The notes under the pieces were generated by a model. The model searched no databases and was not told the origin of the DNA. It saw only the letters and a list, made by a program, of their open reading frames with translations. Made by a program: the position numbers and the translations under genes. From Siphonodentalium dalli (Eukaryota; Mollusca; Scaphopoda; Gadilida; Siphonodentaliidae), in contig CP136066.1 of assembly GCA_032622095.1 (NCBI GenBank), forward strand, positions 196,904,816-196,968,815: a stretch of 64,000 bases of DNA. Reading direction: 5' to 3'. Below are positions 12,394-24,094 of the stretch, in pieces; positions within the stretch are counted from its first letter, which is position 1; the number at the start of each line of letters is the position of its first letter.

Positions 12394-12639
12394 ATATGAG
12401 AAATAATTATCTTATCTCATTGTTGCACCATAACAGCCCTGTCGGGAATAATGGACCATTACATATATACCTGGTTGGCGAATCTATTTAGCAAAGAACG
12501 GGGTTATAACAGCATAACTCAACGTGATCTCAATTTAAAGATTGACAAACAGTGATGGCGGATTTTGGAATCCCCATGGCATTCTGTCGCCTGAACTAGT
12601 GCTGCTTTTGTTATATTTCGGTCCGGTTCAGGGAATCAA

Positions 12640-13065
12640 TATAGTCCAATAACGGCTTTAACCAATGTGCTGATGACTTTATGTTCCACTGAACGACTTA
12701 TTAAAGCCTTGTCTTTTTGGTTTTTCACATTCAGTATAAATGTATATCTATATCATCCATAGTCTTCTAAAATGTCCCACATGTAAAGATGCTTCCGAAA
12801 TTTGCCAGTAAATAGCATTCAATTATCTCACAATAATCAATCATATAGAATAATTGAAGTAGCACCTTTACTCGCCGAAATACAGAATTTTTACTTTTCA
12901 TGTTGTTATATAAATTTGGTAAAGATGCATTTTATACCCATAGTGCCTTTCATATTATTGCACAATGTGGTTTTATACGACGAAATGTTGCGTATAAACA
13001 AACGCCAACGTGCGTATAAAATTCATCATTACCAAGCTGACAACATGAGAAGTAAAATGTCGCGA
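12640..13065. repeat. Old repeat at the inner end of arm A, shared with arm B
   Basis: Sequence with CGAAATTTGCCAGTAAAT, CTTTCATATTATTGCAC and CGACGAAATG is related to the Harbinger-like element at 1026. It also occurs in arm B near 35150-35430, so it predates the duplication. Homology between the arms stops just inside it. Confidence 0.55.
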
Positions 13066-13347
13066 ATTCGGCATGTAACCGTGCTACTGCTATCTGCGGT
13101 TGCAGACCACGAACGAATAAGATTGTAAACGTCCGACAATGAATTCGGAGGCAACAACCAAAGCAGATGTAGGCGAACGGATGAGCTACTTTATTTAACC
13201 CTTTACCCAACAAAACGGCCAAAAACGCCCAAATAAAGCTTCAACAGCCTAAAATATCTTCGGTCTGTCTCAATAACACCATACAAATATAGATATCATT
13301 GGAACCGGTTCATTGACCACATTGTGATGGTTACAGTTATGCCCTGT

Positions 13348-13416
13348 GCCAATGCATTCTCTTATATATGCGAGTCGACCATAGGTCGCCTCGCTTATAT
13401 AAGAGAATGCATTGGC
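13348..13416 (+). repeat. 69-bp palindrome (copy 5)
   Basis: Full length with one additional change in the right arm (CTCGCTTATAT). Confidence 0.88.
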
Positions 13417-13455
13417 CTACATTATTTGACAATTTTATCATTTTTAATATGTTAA

Positions 13456-13524
13456 GCCAGTGCATTCTCTTATATATGCGAGGCGACCTATGGCCGACTC
13501 GCATATATAAGAGAATGCATTGAC
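13456..13524 (-). repeat. 69-bp palindrome (copy 6)
   Basis: Reverse-oriented partner within MITE b, with a few substitutions (CCAGTGCATT, CATTGAC). Confidence 0.87.
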
Positions 13525-14538
13525 ACAGGGCAGTTCTGTTGGGTAAAGGGTTAATACACATTAGAAAAGTTTCTTTCATATAACATCCGGTTAGAGGTTA
13601 TAACAGTCAGCAGGAAATTCGAAACAAATTAAAACCTTCATCCGATAGAAGAAACACAAATCTTGATTGCGGAACAACAAGAATAAATATCGATGTTTGA
13701 ACACCATTGTGAAACTGTATATTGATTTAGTTTTCCTTCGAATTATTTGGAAATGGTAGATAGATAGATAGATATATAATTTTTTAATGGCTAAAAGATG
13801 CAAAATTTGCAGACATGAGCATAAGCATATATACAAAAGTGTAAACACAGAGTGTGACATTCATATAGTATACATATAAACAGTATAGATATATAAATAT
13901 ATCAAGAATGCATCTTGACAGTTCTGTAGAGGGACAAGATAGTGAATAAACCTAGCTTAGTAATGACTACTAAATAGATACTCATACCTGTATATATATA
14001 TACAACATGAAAAATCAGCCCGTGCTATCCCACCCTCCTCCCTCAACAGGACTGGCATGTTGCTTAAGAGATACTAGTAATAGAACCAACAGCTCTTCGC
14101 CACCTGCATATAGACACTGCTGACATGTACATATATGGCAAGAAACGTGGCCAACAGAAAATACTTCTGCATTTTTGTCCCAGTCATAAGTCCTGGGACA
14201 AACATGTATGGCCGGCTTCAGACTGGCATGTCCATGACCGAAAGATGGAATCCCTAAATACAGACAGCAGTGACAATATATATGCAGCTGGCCAAGTACT
14301 GTCATCGTACATATAAAGATAGAGAGAAAAATAGAGTAGTAGAAGAGAAATATACATATGAATACGCTCGTCTGACAAGTCATGCCATCGATTGCCATCA
14401 AGGAGCGCACAGCAAAGCAAGCCAAAACTTGCTTATTTCCACTGTGGTCCTTAATGGTAACCGACCACATGACTGACCAGGCCACAGCACAAGTTCTCAT
14501 AAGGTCGTACGGTATTATTAATAGCATGATTCACACCA

Positions 14539-14826
14539 TTAATAATATACAAAGTCAGATTCCTCAGTACCTAAAATTTTATCGAATAATTCCTGTTTTA
14601 TTAGATGATTCCATGTAGCCAAGTTGCAGTTAGGTTCAATATATTTTACATAATTATTCCACAATGTGATTCCTGTGTAGAAAAAGCTATTGTAACCAAA
14701 TACCCTAACATGGGGCACAGATAATCTAAAGATTCCAGACCGGAGATTATATTTACAATGAGTGTTCGAAAATTGGAATCCATCTCTTAGGTATGTAGGA
14801 GCTTTCTCATCTGTAATATTTTTCAT
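14539..14826 (-). pseudogene. C-terminal part of the same retrotransposon ORF, other frame
   Basis: It encodes APTYLRDGFQFSNTHCKYNLR and NSFFYTGITLWNN. This is the usual C-terminal region of CR1/Jockey-type polyproteins, where a YL-x-F motif is followed by a WN motif. It is out of frame with the RT ORF by one base, so a short deletion lies between them near 14830. Confidence 0.75.
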
Positions 14827-14831
14827 GATAG

Positions 14832-16658
14832 TCAGCTTTCTTTGGGAAACTCTGGATCAACCGGCAGCCATTTAATGGTTTTAAACTCTTCATAACCTAT
14901 ATGTGAAAATCTATCCAAGCTCAGAACAAACCGGATTAATTTGTTTTGAAATATTTGTAGTTTATTTTTGGTAGTTTTACTCAAAGAGCTATACCAAATA
15001 GAGGATGCATAATCGAGGTGGCATTGAATTAATGAGTTAGCAAGTAGTTTCTTTGTGAAAGGGGTTAGAAAGTCAGCCTTTCTATATAAAAATTTGAGAC
15101 GAGCAGTTACTTTATTTAGTACCTGTTTGGCCATTTGTTCCCCAGTGAGACTTTCATCGAGACAGGCACCCAGATATTTCACCTCCTTGACGGACTGAAT
15201 ATTGATACCATTGCAGCAGATTGCAAGTTCGGGACATTTATTAATTTTGCGTTTGGAGCCAAATAAGATGGATTCTGTTTTGCCTAAATGAAGTGACAAT
15301 TTGTTGTCGACTAGCCAGTGGCTTAGTGATGTTAATTCAGTACTCAGTTGATCTGCTATCACTTTTGAATCATTTCCCGAGACTATCAAAGCTGAGTCAT
15401 CTGCATACAGTAGTAACTTGCAATTTACGGCTGCAACGGCATCGTTCACGTATAATAAAAACAGAAGAGGTCCCAATACTGACCCTTGAGTGACACCACA
15501 CGTGATATTCATAGCATGTGAGTGTGTTCCACTTATGTCAGTAATATGGGTCCTGTCTGACAGATATGATGAGAACCATGTTAAGGTGTTATTATCACTG
15601 CCTAGAGCACTTAATTTGTCCAAAAGGATAGTATGGTTCACAGTGTCAAATGCTTTCTGGAGGTCAATAAAGACCATTCCAGTAAGCGATCCTTTATCCA
15701 TGTTCCTTCTAATAGAGTCGGTGAGAGAAATAAGGGTAGATTCGGTTGAGAAGCCAGCTCTAAACCCCGATTGATGCTCATATAATAAATTATTCTGTGT
15801 TAGGTATTCTTCCATTTGTTTATAAACAATTTTCTCCAGGATTTTGGAAGCCAGATTTAGGATGGAGACCGGTCTATAATTACCGGGTGAAGTTTTTTCA
15901 TTTTTCTTATAAATGGGAACCACTCTTGCAACTTTCAAATCGTTTGGAATGATCCCGTAGTGTATTGTCAGATTTATAATGTGTGTCAAGGGGGAAGAAA
16001 TCACTGAAGCGCCATCTCGAAGAAACCTTGCTGGTATCAGATCCAACCCTGTAGCCTTGGATGGATCCATATTTAGCAGAATATCAAGAATTTCTTGTTC
16101 CTCTACTACTCTAAGTTTAAATGAATTAGGCTTTACACCTTTGTCAGAATAATATTTGTGAATAAACGCACTACCATATTTCCCTTTGGCTGCAGGTAAT
16201 TTGTCAACAAGTTCGGCAGCCACATTAGTAAAAACGAAATTATTAAATTCGTTACCGACCAATTTCTTATCTGAAATAATATCATCCCCAATTTTAAGTG
16301 AAACATTCCCTGAACTACCACGCCCCTTCTTTGATGGGGCACCAAGGTCTTTAAGAGACTTCCATAGAGCTTTAGAATTATTTTTGTTCATCTATAATTT
16401 ATTAGTATAATAAGTGGCTTTAACTTTCCTTATTTGGTACTGAATCTTATTTCTCAAAAATTTATAAGTTTCATAGAATATACCATTTTGAGTCCGACGG
16501 AAATTTTTAAGAGCTTTATCCCTATCTCGAATATTCTGCAAAATATCTCCATCCATCCATGGCTCAGTTCGGGCCTTAGCTCTTACCTCAGCATATGGAG
16601 CTACACTATCGATAGCAGAAATAAACGAACAATATCCATGCCTTTTCCACATCGTCAC
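14832..16658 (-). pseudogene. Non-LTR reverse transcriptase, interrupted by an in-frame stop
   Basis: The open frame from 16658 encodes the linker between endonuclease and RT, hits TAG at 16392-16394 and continues in the same frame for 519 codons. RT motifs occur in order: VARVVPIYKK, NYRPVSILNLASKILEK, HQSGFRAGFSTEST, FIDLQKAFDTVNH, GVTQGSVLGPLLFLLYVND, the catalytic LLYADDSALIV and VKYLGACLD. The YADD box is intact. The frame ends early at LPVDPEFPKES, where the conserved C-terminal region should begin, because of a deletion. Template-primed reverse transcription would have been its role; this copy is dead. Confidence 0.88.
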
Positions 16659-17049
16659 AGCAAATTACTTTAGTCCAGTCCAACTTATTTAAGGTTTCAT
16701 GAAAAGCTTCGAAGGAATAATTCTTCATAGATCTAAATCTCATTTCATTATGTTTGCCAACTTGCTGTTTTAAATTCCTATGTCAAGAACTCCTGAATGA
16801 GCATATTTACCTTGATCTGTGGTTAGAATAAGGTCAATTATAGTAGAAGAATTACTTGTTACTCTCGTAGGGAGTACGAGAGTAGATATGCGCAGATATT
16901 TATGTTGAATTAATTCTACTGACGTTTCCGCATAAGTTGAACCAGATATAAATAATCCTCCACTGTTCTATATACTGCCTCAAAGACACACACCTCATTC
17001 AATGGAAAGGTGAATGGAAGCTGAATATGGTTACACAACTATCATGGCT

Positions 17050-17796
17050 CCACTTTACTTCCCAATCGAGAGGTGTAGCTATCTTATTATTATACATAAT
17101 TGTGAGTTCAATCTGCACCAGGTCCAGCGAGACCCAAGTGGAAATTTTATTATACTTGATATCACTATCGAAAATCTTTAATTAAGTGTGGTCAATCTCT
17201 ATGGCCCAAACGAGGATAATCCTGGCTTCTACTCTAATTTGAAAACCGTACTCGACAAAATCGGAAATACTCAGATCATAATGTGTGGCGATTGGAATTT
17301 CGTTCAAAATCAAAATCAAAATCTTGATACCTACAACTATGAACAAGAAAACAATCCATGTGCGAAACTTCAAGTGAAAAAAACATTATCGACAACCTCG
17401 AACTAATTGACGTTTGGAGAATCCATAATTATAAAATGAAAAACGATTTACACGCAGAAGAAAATCACCGATAAAAATGGCTCGTCTAGACTATTTCCTA
17501 GTTTCGTCACAACTCCTAAATTTAGTAGGCACGGGATCAATGGTAATACCGGGATATAGATACGATCACTCAGTTATTTCTTGACAAGTAACAGTTAGCG
17601 ACATGAAAACTTACCATGGTTGTGTGCGAACCGTAAACGAGAACGTATTAAAAGAGAAAAACTCCTTTCTGAATTGGATAATCCATCACGAAGTTTCGAA
17701 TGTAAGCAGAAGCTCATGGAAGACATGGAAAACACTGAATCCGAATTAGAAAATATACGAAGAGAGAGAGAGAGAGGGAGAGGGAGAGAGAGAGAG

Positions 17797-17885
<89 letters not shown>

Positions 17886-18420
17886 GAGAGCAATCGTGGT
17901 GACATAGTTAGGTTCCGAGTGAAATAGGTCGAAGAATGAGAAAAACCCACAAAATAATTTCTGCATTTAGAGAAACGAAACTATATCTCCAAAACGGTGA
18001 CAAGTTTGATAGACAGCAACGGTAATAATTAACAACACAAGACTATATCATGTCGGAAGCTGGAAATTTCAACCAAACTCTTTATTCCCAAAAATCTGAC
18101 GAAGACCTCAATCCCATTACAAAAATACTGAAGCCCCCAAGCTTACACAATCTCTAGAATCAAGCATTAGGGGTCCGCTGACTCTACACGAATTGACACA
18201 TGCACTAAAATAACGAAACATGGTAAATACCTGCGTCCATCTGGTTACAAATATGAATTCTTCAAATTGTTCTGGTCTGATCTGGGGCCCTTCGTGGCAG
18301 ACTCACTTAACGAATCCTTTTCAACCGGAGAATTATCAATCACACAACACATGGAATTATAACACGCCAATCAGCCCTCGACCAATGGAAGTTATCTAAT
18401 GGGGTCCGGTGATCGACCTT
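17050..18420 (+). pseudogene. Decayed L1-like (APE endonuclease + RT start) retroelement
   Basis: The plus strand encodes GNFIILDITIENL, VNLYGPNEDNPGFYSNL and a GDWNFVQN endonuclease motif, then RLDYFLVSSQLL and PGYRYDHSVIS in shifted frames. Further on are an RIKREKLLSELDN coiled region and an RT start (RGPLTLHELTHAL, SGYKYEFFKLFWSDLGPF, STGELSITQ). Several stops and frameshifts interrupt it, and a (GA)n expansion sits in the middle. Layout and motifs match L1/Tx1-type elements. The catalytic YxDD part is absent. Confidence 0.75.
17762..17883 (+). repeat. (GA)n microsatellite
   Basis: About 120 bp of nearly pure GA repeats inside the L1-like remnant. Confidence 0.95.
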
Positions 18421-19109
18421 TATTTACTGTAAATTTACTGTAATATAATTCACGTCTGTTCTATCAAACGGTCTGTCGTGATTACATTAAGTCTATCCAT
18501 TGTATTCGCGGGTCACACCTTGATTGTGTCAGCCGAGGTGAGCATTACTAATATGGGTTGTGAAACCATGTTTTCTCACAGCAAGAAAATGCAATACTGA
18601 GTACGCCATAGTAAAACTTCAGATCGGGAGGGAGGGGGTATTTGGACGTGTTGTATGGACATTTTCTTTGTCGCCGAAACAGTTAATGTCATGAATAGTG
18701 ACACATTTAGTAGCACCCCATCACCAACTCAATGAAGAAATCTAATCAACGTCAGACCCTTTTACAGCACATGTAACTACTGACAGATATTTAAAGTAAA
18801 TACATGTTACCGGTAGTGGAAAGTGCGGCTTGTGATATTATAAATCCGGTTTCGAATGTATGGAATAAATAAATCTGATACGTATAGGAAAAATATAAAA
18901 CAAGATGCATATAAAGATACATGGCCTGACTGTAATCTTATTATAATTAGGTTGTACACATCCACGGACTATTGTTTATTTATACTGATTGTATTTGGTA
19001 TTATATATATCTTTAATTCCTCCATAAATGAAGATATGATATACACATGTAATTTAACACGAACATACAAAAACAATAGAACATAATATAGGAACGAGTA
19101 AATAGATAG
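18421..19109. other. No gene or repeat recognised
   Basis: AT-rich DNA with no coding signal that I can support. Confidence 0.4.
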
Positions 19110-19112
19110 TTA

Positions 19113-20522
19113 GGCCCGTTCCAAACGACGGATTTTTGTCGACTCGAATCTAATTGTATTAAATCCGTCGGTGATGCGTCTGCGGTCGATTTTGTTACAG
19201 ACGGACGCATCTTTGTCGCGTCGAATCTAATACATCGGTCGATTTATTTAAAGGTGGATTCCCGGTTACCGTAAACAATTGGTCACGCGTAGATATAGAG
19301 GCCTATATATAGCGGTATATGTTATACATATATATACTAAAATACAGTATAAATTATGTATATATATATATGCGCGACTGCAGCGCGAATATATTTGCTC
19401 AAGTATATGAGGATGTATATAGTACATGCAGGTATATAATATACTATAATAGGCGCTACAAATAAATGTTATATCGTGCAACCAATTGCCATCTATATAT
19501 GTGTATACCATGCATGTAAATACCGGTATACAAGAAAATTAGAAATCAGAGACTACCACCCCATACCACTTATAATAAGGATTACCGGAATATATTAATT
19601 ATTATAAATCATAGGCACCACCCTATATCCTTTATAATAAGGAATACCGTTATCTATGAATATTATAAATCATAGGCTACTATCCGTACCCCTCATAATA
19701 AGTAATACCGGTATATATAAATTATTATAAATCATAGGCTACCACTCTGCCCCTTATTATAAGTAATACCGGAATATATGAATTATTATAAATAAGAGGT
19801 TACCACCCATATACCCTCATAACAAGTATTGCCGGTATATATGAATTATTATTAATCAGTGGTACCACCCCTACCCCTTATAAAAAGTAATACCGGTGGT
19901 ATATATTAATTATTATACATCAGAGACTACCACCCCTATCCCTTACAATAAGGAATATCGGTTTATATGAATTATTATAAATCAGTTGCTGCAACCCATA
20001 TCCCTTATACCGGTATATATGAATTATTATAAATCATTGATAATATATCCATTATAAGATATGAGTCAGTGACATGCCATGTTCGTTGAGAAATCAAACT
20101 GCCATAATAATTAAAATTTTCACAATTTTACCTAAGCAATTCTTATAGATATATCTTTCTTTATAACAAAGAGAGCGTGTGACAAATGACGTCATGTGGG
20201 TATTTCCGCAGATAAGGGGAACTCCCTCATTATTATACCATTATCATATCATTACCATAGCATTTGCGTTCGTTATTCGGAAACTTTCGGCTCTTCTCGT
20301 CACATGTATTAGATTCGAGTCGACAAAAATCCGTCGTTTGAAACCAAGACGGATTTCAGACGCATCACCGACGAAGATTCGTCTGAATTGGACGGAGATT
20401 CGTCTGTGGTGCGTCTGACACGGATCTAATTGTTTCAAACGTCGCATTTTAGACGCATTTAATACAATTGTGGGTCTGGTATTAGATTCGAGTCGACAAA
20501 AATCCGTCGTTTGGAACGGGCC
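19113..20522 (+). mobile_element. Harbinger-like non-autonomous element 1
   Basis: A 1410-bp element with about 41-bp inverted ends beginning GGCCCGTTCCAAACGACGG and flanked by TTA on both sides (TWA duplication as in PIF/Harbinger). Internal copies of the GTCGACTCGAATCTAATA word suggest nested ends. The middle is an array of about 62-bp units. No transposase. Confidence 0.82.
19555..20040. repeat. About 62-bp minisatellite inside Harbinger-like element 1
   Basis: Roughly eight diverged units share ATACCGGTATATATGAATTA and CATAGGCTACCACCCCTA words. Confidence 0.8.
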
Positions 20523-20680
20523 TTATTAAAATTGATCACCGGGAGTCCTCATGGTATTGTAAATAATGTATATAATGTAAATTTGTTTCTCCATACCTGT
20601 ATGCATTAGGAGATGAGTAATAAAGAATTGAATTGCCGCGCCGGTCGCTCGCTAAAATAACAATGAATTAAACGGAATTA
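20523..20680. other. Spacer between the two Harbinger-like elements
   Basis: It contains GAGATGAGTAATAAAGAATTG, resembling the 3' end of a non-LTR element, so at least one element may have inserted into older retroelement sequence. Confidence 0.4.
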
Positions 20681-22134
20681 GGCCCGTTCCAAACGACGGA
20701 TTTTTGTCGACTCGAATCTAATACCAGACCCCAATTGTATTAAATGCGTCTAAAATGCGACGTTTGAAACAATTAGATCCATGTCAGACGCACCACAGAC
20801 GAATCTCCGTCCAATTCAGACGAATCTTCGTCCATGATGCGTCTGAAATCCGTCTTGGTTTCAAACGACGGATTTTTGTCGACTCGAATCTAATACATGT
20901 GACGAGAAGAGCCGAAAGTTGCCGAATAACGAATGCAAATGATATGATAATGGGATAATAATGAGGGATTTCCCCTTGTCTGCGGAAATACCCACATGAC
21001 GTCATTTGTCGCACGCTCTCTTTGTTATAAAGAAAGATATATCTATAAGAATTACTTAGGTAACATTGTGAAAATTTTAATTATTACGGTAGTTTGATGT
21101 CACTGACTCACATCTTATATATATAATAATGTATACAGTATCAATGATTTATAATAATTCATATATATACCGGTATAAGGGAAATGGGTTGTAGCAACTG
21201 ATTTATAATAATTCATATATACCGATATTCCTTATTATAAGTGATAGGGGTGTTAGTCTCTGATGTATAATAATTAATATATACCGGTATTACTTATTAT
21301 AAGGGGTAGGGGTGGTACCACTGATTTATAATAATTAATATATACCGGTATTACTTATTATAAGGGTTAGGGGTGGTACCACTGATTTATAATAATTAAT
21401 ATATACCGGCATTACTTGTTATGAGGGGTATATGGGTGGTAACCTCTTATCTATAATAATTCATATATTCTGGTATTCCTTATTATAAGGGGCAGAGTGA
21501 TAGCCTCAGATTTATAATAATTCATATAAACCGGTGTTACCTATGAGGGGTGGGGATAGTAGCCTATGATTTATAATAATTCATATATACCGGTATTCCT
21601 TATTATAAATGATATAGGGTGGTAGCCTATGATTTATAATAATTAATATATTCCGGTATTCCTTATTATAAGGGATAGGAGGTGGTAGTTTCTGATTTAT
21701 AATAATTCTTGTATACCGGTATTTACATGCACGGTATACACATAGAAGGCAATTTGTTGCACGATATAACATTTATTTGTTGCGCCTATTATAGTATATT
21801 ATATAGCTGTATGTACTATATACATCCTCATATACATGAGCGCATATATTCACGCTGCCATCGCGCATATATAATATATATATATACATAATTTATACTG
21901 TATTTTAGTATATATATATGTATAACATATACCGGTATATATAGGCCTCTATATCTACGCGTGACCATTTTTTGACGGTAACCGGGTATCCACCTTTAAA
22001 TAAATCTACCGATGTATTAGATTCGACGCGACAAAGATGCGTCCGTCTGTAACAAAATCGACCGCAGACGCATCACCGACGGATTTAATACAATTAGATT
22101 CGAGTCGACAAAAATCCGTCGTTTGGAACGGGCC
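20681..22134 (-). mobile_element. Harbinger-like non-autonomous element 2, inverted
   Basis: A 1454-bp copy of element 1 in opposite orientation with the same ends. It is preceded by TTA but followed by TAG, so its right target duplication is altered. Together the pair can fold into a hairpin of about 1.4 kb per arm. Confidence 0.8.
21150..21715. repeat. About 62-bp minisatellite inside Harbinger-like element 2
   Basis: Reverse-complement version of the array in element 1, with about nine units, so unit number differs between the copies. Confidence 0.8.
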
Positions 22135-22171
22135 TAGCGAGCTTTCAAATTTTGTTGTACATAATTTGGAA

Positions 22172-22555
22172 CGAGGTATAAGATATAGACAGAACACAAC
22201 GCGCATCTTAATCGAGAATCTTTTATCGAATGAGTTGCGGATGGCGCAAGGATATATTTCGCGAGAGCAGATGACAGATATACAAATTGATAAGACAAGC
22301 AGAAGGATGACTATTCCTTGGTGGGAAATGTTCAGATTATAAGTTCAACAAACGTTTGTTGAATGTATTATCTGAACATTTCCTAAGGAACTGATCGTTA
22401 ATGATTATTTAGTATAAAAATGGTTAATATGGATCTTCATGGATTGACCTGTCTATATATATAAATATAATTTTGCGCCGTCCGCAACGAGTTCGATAAA
22501 AGATTCGAGATTATGATGCAAGTTGTGTTCTGTATTTATTCTACACCGTTCAGTC
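22172..22555. mobile_element. Foldback element with central palindrome
   Basis: The outer block near 22190-22254 (AGAACACAAC ... TTGCGGATGGCGCAA) is inverted at 22472-22538. The centre, 22315-22389, is itself a palindrome around CAACAAACGTTTGTTG. Class unknown. Confidence 0.6.
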
Positions 22556-22751
22556 AGATAAGTTCAATCCATGAATGTCACATTCATTGTTACTATAGCC
22601 ACCTTTATTGTGATTTAAGTCTGACAAAAAGCCAGTAATTATGGGGGGGGGATCACCGGAGCGGATGATCGACGTAATGTACGTCATCTTTCTTGGCGAC
22701 AACGTCAACAAGAATAGTTCCGTCTTGTATTCCACTAGAGGTATACACTTA

Positions 22752-22897
22752 GGAGATAAACATACCCTGTTGAGTTGTACATTCTGGGATTCGAGCATGA
22801 AAACAGTTTGTGAACGAGCCGGCTTGCCGGCGAGTTCACAAACTGTTTTCATGCTCGAATCCCAGAATGTACAACGAAACAGGGTACGTTTATCTCC
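22752..22897. repeat. 146-bp near-perfect palindrome
   Basis: Arms of about 64 bp, differing at only a few positions, flank a GCCGGCTTGCCGGC centre. Both strands give overlapping open frames only because the sequence is self-complementary. Confidence 0.9.
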
Positions 22898-23254
22898 ATT
22901 GTAATTCAATCTAGCAAGGAATTTGCAACAAGAAATTCAATTAATTGAGGAAAAACACCCACTGTCCCGAGTGGTATTGATAAGCTATTGGAGGGTCTTC
23001 CACTTCGCATGCAAAATAGCAAAATATTATTAATTGATGACTGATGTACATGTACAGTACACACATAGTAATAACAATTAACGTTATGATTTGAAACTAA
23101 CCATGATAGGATATTGACAGTAAGGTGGTATTAACTACTACGAGTGGTATTAGTAATAATAGTACCATTCTAGCATAATATATGTGTACATGATGTATGG
23201 GAAATATTAAAGGACAAAACAATTGTTACAATACAATTAGAATTTTTTTTTTTA

Positions 23255-23765
23255 ATTAATCGCAATAAGAGCTAATTGTGCTTAAGCACACTAAGGGAAT
23301 CTCTATTGTGCTTAAGCGCAATAAGGATATATTTAACTGTGCTTAAGCGCAATAATGGAATTTACAAATTGCGCTTATATAATAAAACCCAATAAGGAAT
23401 CTCTTAATAAGGAATATATTATATATAGTACATAAACTCCCTATAATTCAGGTGGTGTAGTCCATCTCCATGGTACAATGGGTGGAACAAATATAGGATT
23501 ATTCTACTATTTGCACAAGGGTGATCTAATGAGAGATATTAATTGCACCTAAGTGCAATATTGATGTAATTTCGCTTACGTGTAATAAGGAATGTCTTAT
23601 TACACTTAAGCGCAATAAGAATATTCCTTATTGCACAGGAATATCACATTGTGCTTAAACGCAATAAGGTATCTCTAACTGCGCTTAAGCACAATAACTG
23701 AAGGAATATTCTTATTGGGCTTGAGCTCAATTAGAGATTCCTTAAGTTATTGCAGTTAATCGAAA
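23255..23765. repeat. Cluster of GCTTAAGCGCAATAAGG words
   Basis: About a dozen variants of the self-complementary word TTGCGCTTAAGCGCAA occur in both orientations over 500 bp. They resemble subterminal repeats of a DNA transposon; the ends are not defined. Confidence 0.6.
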
Positions 23766-24094
23766 TTGTCTATTAAATGTCAAGTTGGTTTCCCATAGAG
23801 ATCATCAACGATGTCTATGCACAAGGGACCTACGCCAGTCTTCTCTGTTGTGATTCCAATTGTTGGCTTATTAAATATGCACATATTCTTAAGATACAGT
23901 CGTGCGCGAAGCGTGCTCCCGTAGGTCGGGTTTTGTATCCCAGTGAATTAAAATATCATTGAAATAATCGGTCCCCCCCCCCATCCAATAAACATCCATA
24001 TATTGAATATACATGTTTTTGGAGCAGAATTAGATAGTCCATATTGGACGCCATCATGGAATTTAATTTTTTTATTTAATTTTCACACATAGTT

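Larger units (their letters stand above)
1..13065 (+). repeat. Arm A of a large inverted duplication
   Basis: This block aligns in reverse complement with 35145-50260. Anchors seen by eye include the block near 160-240 (matching about 50100-50180), 1440-1520 (48057-48135), protease exons 3 to 6, the tRNA-like block near 1985, intron 4 near 10730-10900 (37220-37380), and the 3' flank to about 13065. Homology covers introns as well as exons, so this is a segmental duplication and not retroposition. Both arms carry private transposon insertions. The left limit lies outside the window. Confidence 0.85.
13199..13550 (+). mobile_element. piggyBac-like MITE, copy b
   Basis: A 352-bp copy with TTAA on both sides and CCCTTTACCCAAC ends. 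The spacer between its two palindromes is shortened. It lies just outside the inner end of arm A. Confidence 0.85.
13995..16930 (-). mobile_element. 5'-truncated CR1/Jockey-like non-LTR retrotransposon
   Basis: It spans an endonuclease C-terminal remnant (about 16930-16660), the reverse transcriptase reading frames and a 3' UTR ending near a TATATATA stretch. Clade is judged from the RT motif set and the C-terminal region; L2/Rex-like relatives are not excluded. Two lesions inactivate it: an in-frame TAG and a frameshifting deletion. Confidence 0.75.

Noticed and set aside
13591-13860. 89-codon minus-strand open frame with a hydrophobic composition
   Set aside because: AT-rich sequence gives Leu/Ile/Tyr-rich frames by chance; no start context, splice sites or homology recognised.
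14015-14527. 170-codon open frame on the minus strand
   Set aside because: It lies in the 3' UTR of the non-LTR retrotransposon, has no recognisable domain, and follows the polyprotein stop.
17714-17966. Ser/Leu-repeat proteins on the minus strand
   Set aside because: They are translations of the (GA)n microsatellite.
20244-20447. Paired open frames in the Harbinger-like elements (also 20755-20958)
   Set aside because: They are the same inverted-end sequence read on opposite strands; no DDE transposase motif.
22550-22909. Overlapping open frames on both strands at the 146-bp palindrome
   Set aside because: They encode each other's mirrored residues because the DNA is palindromic; no independent coding evidence.
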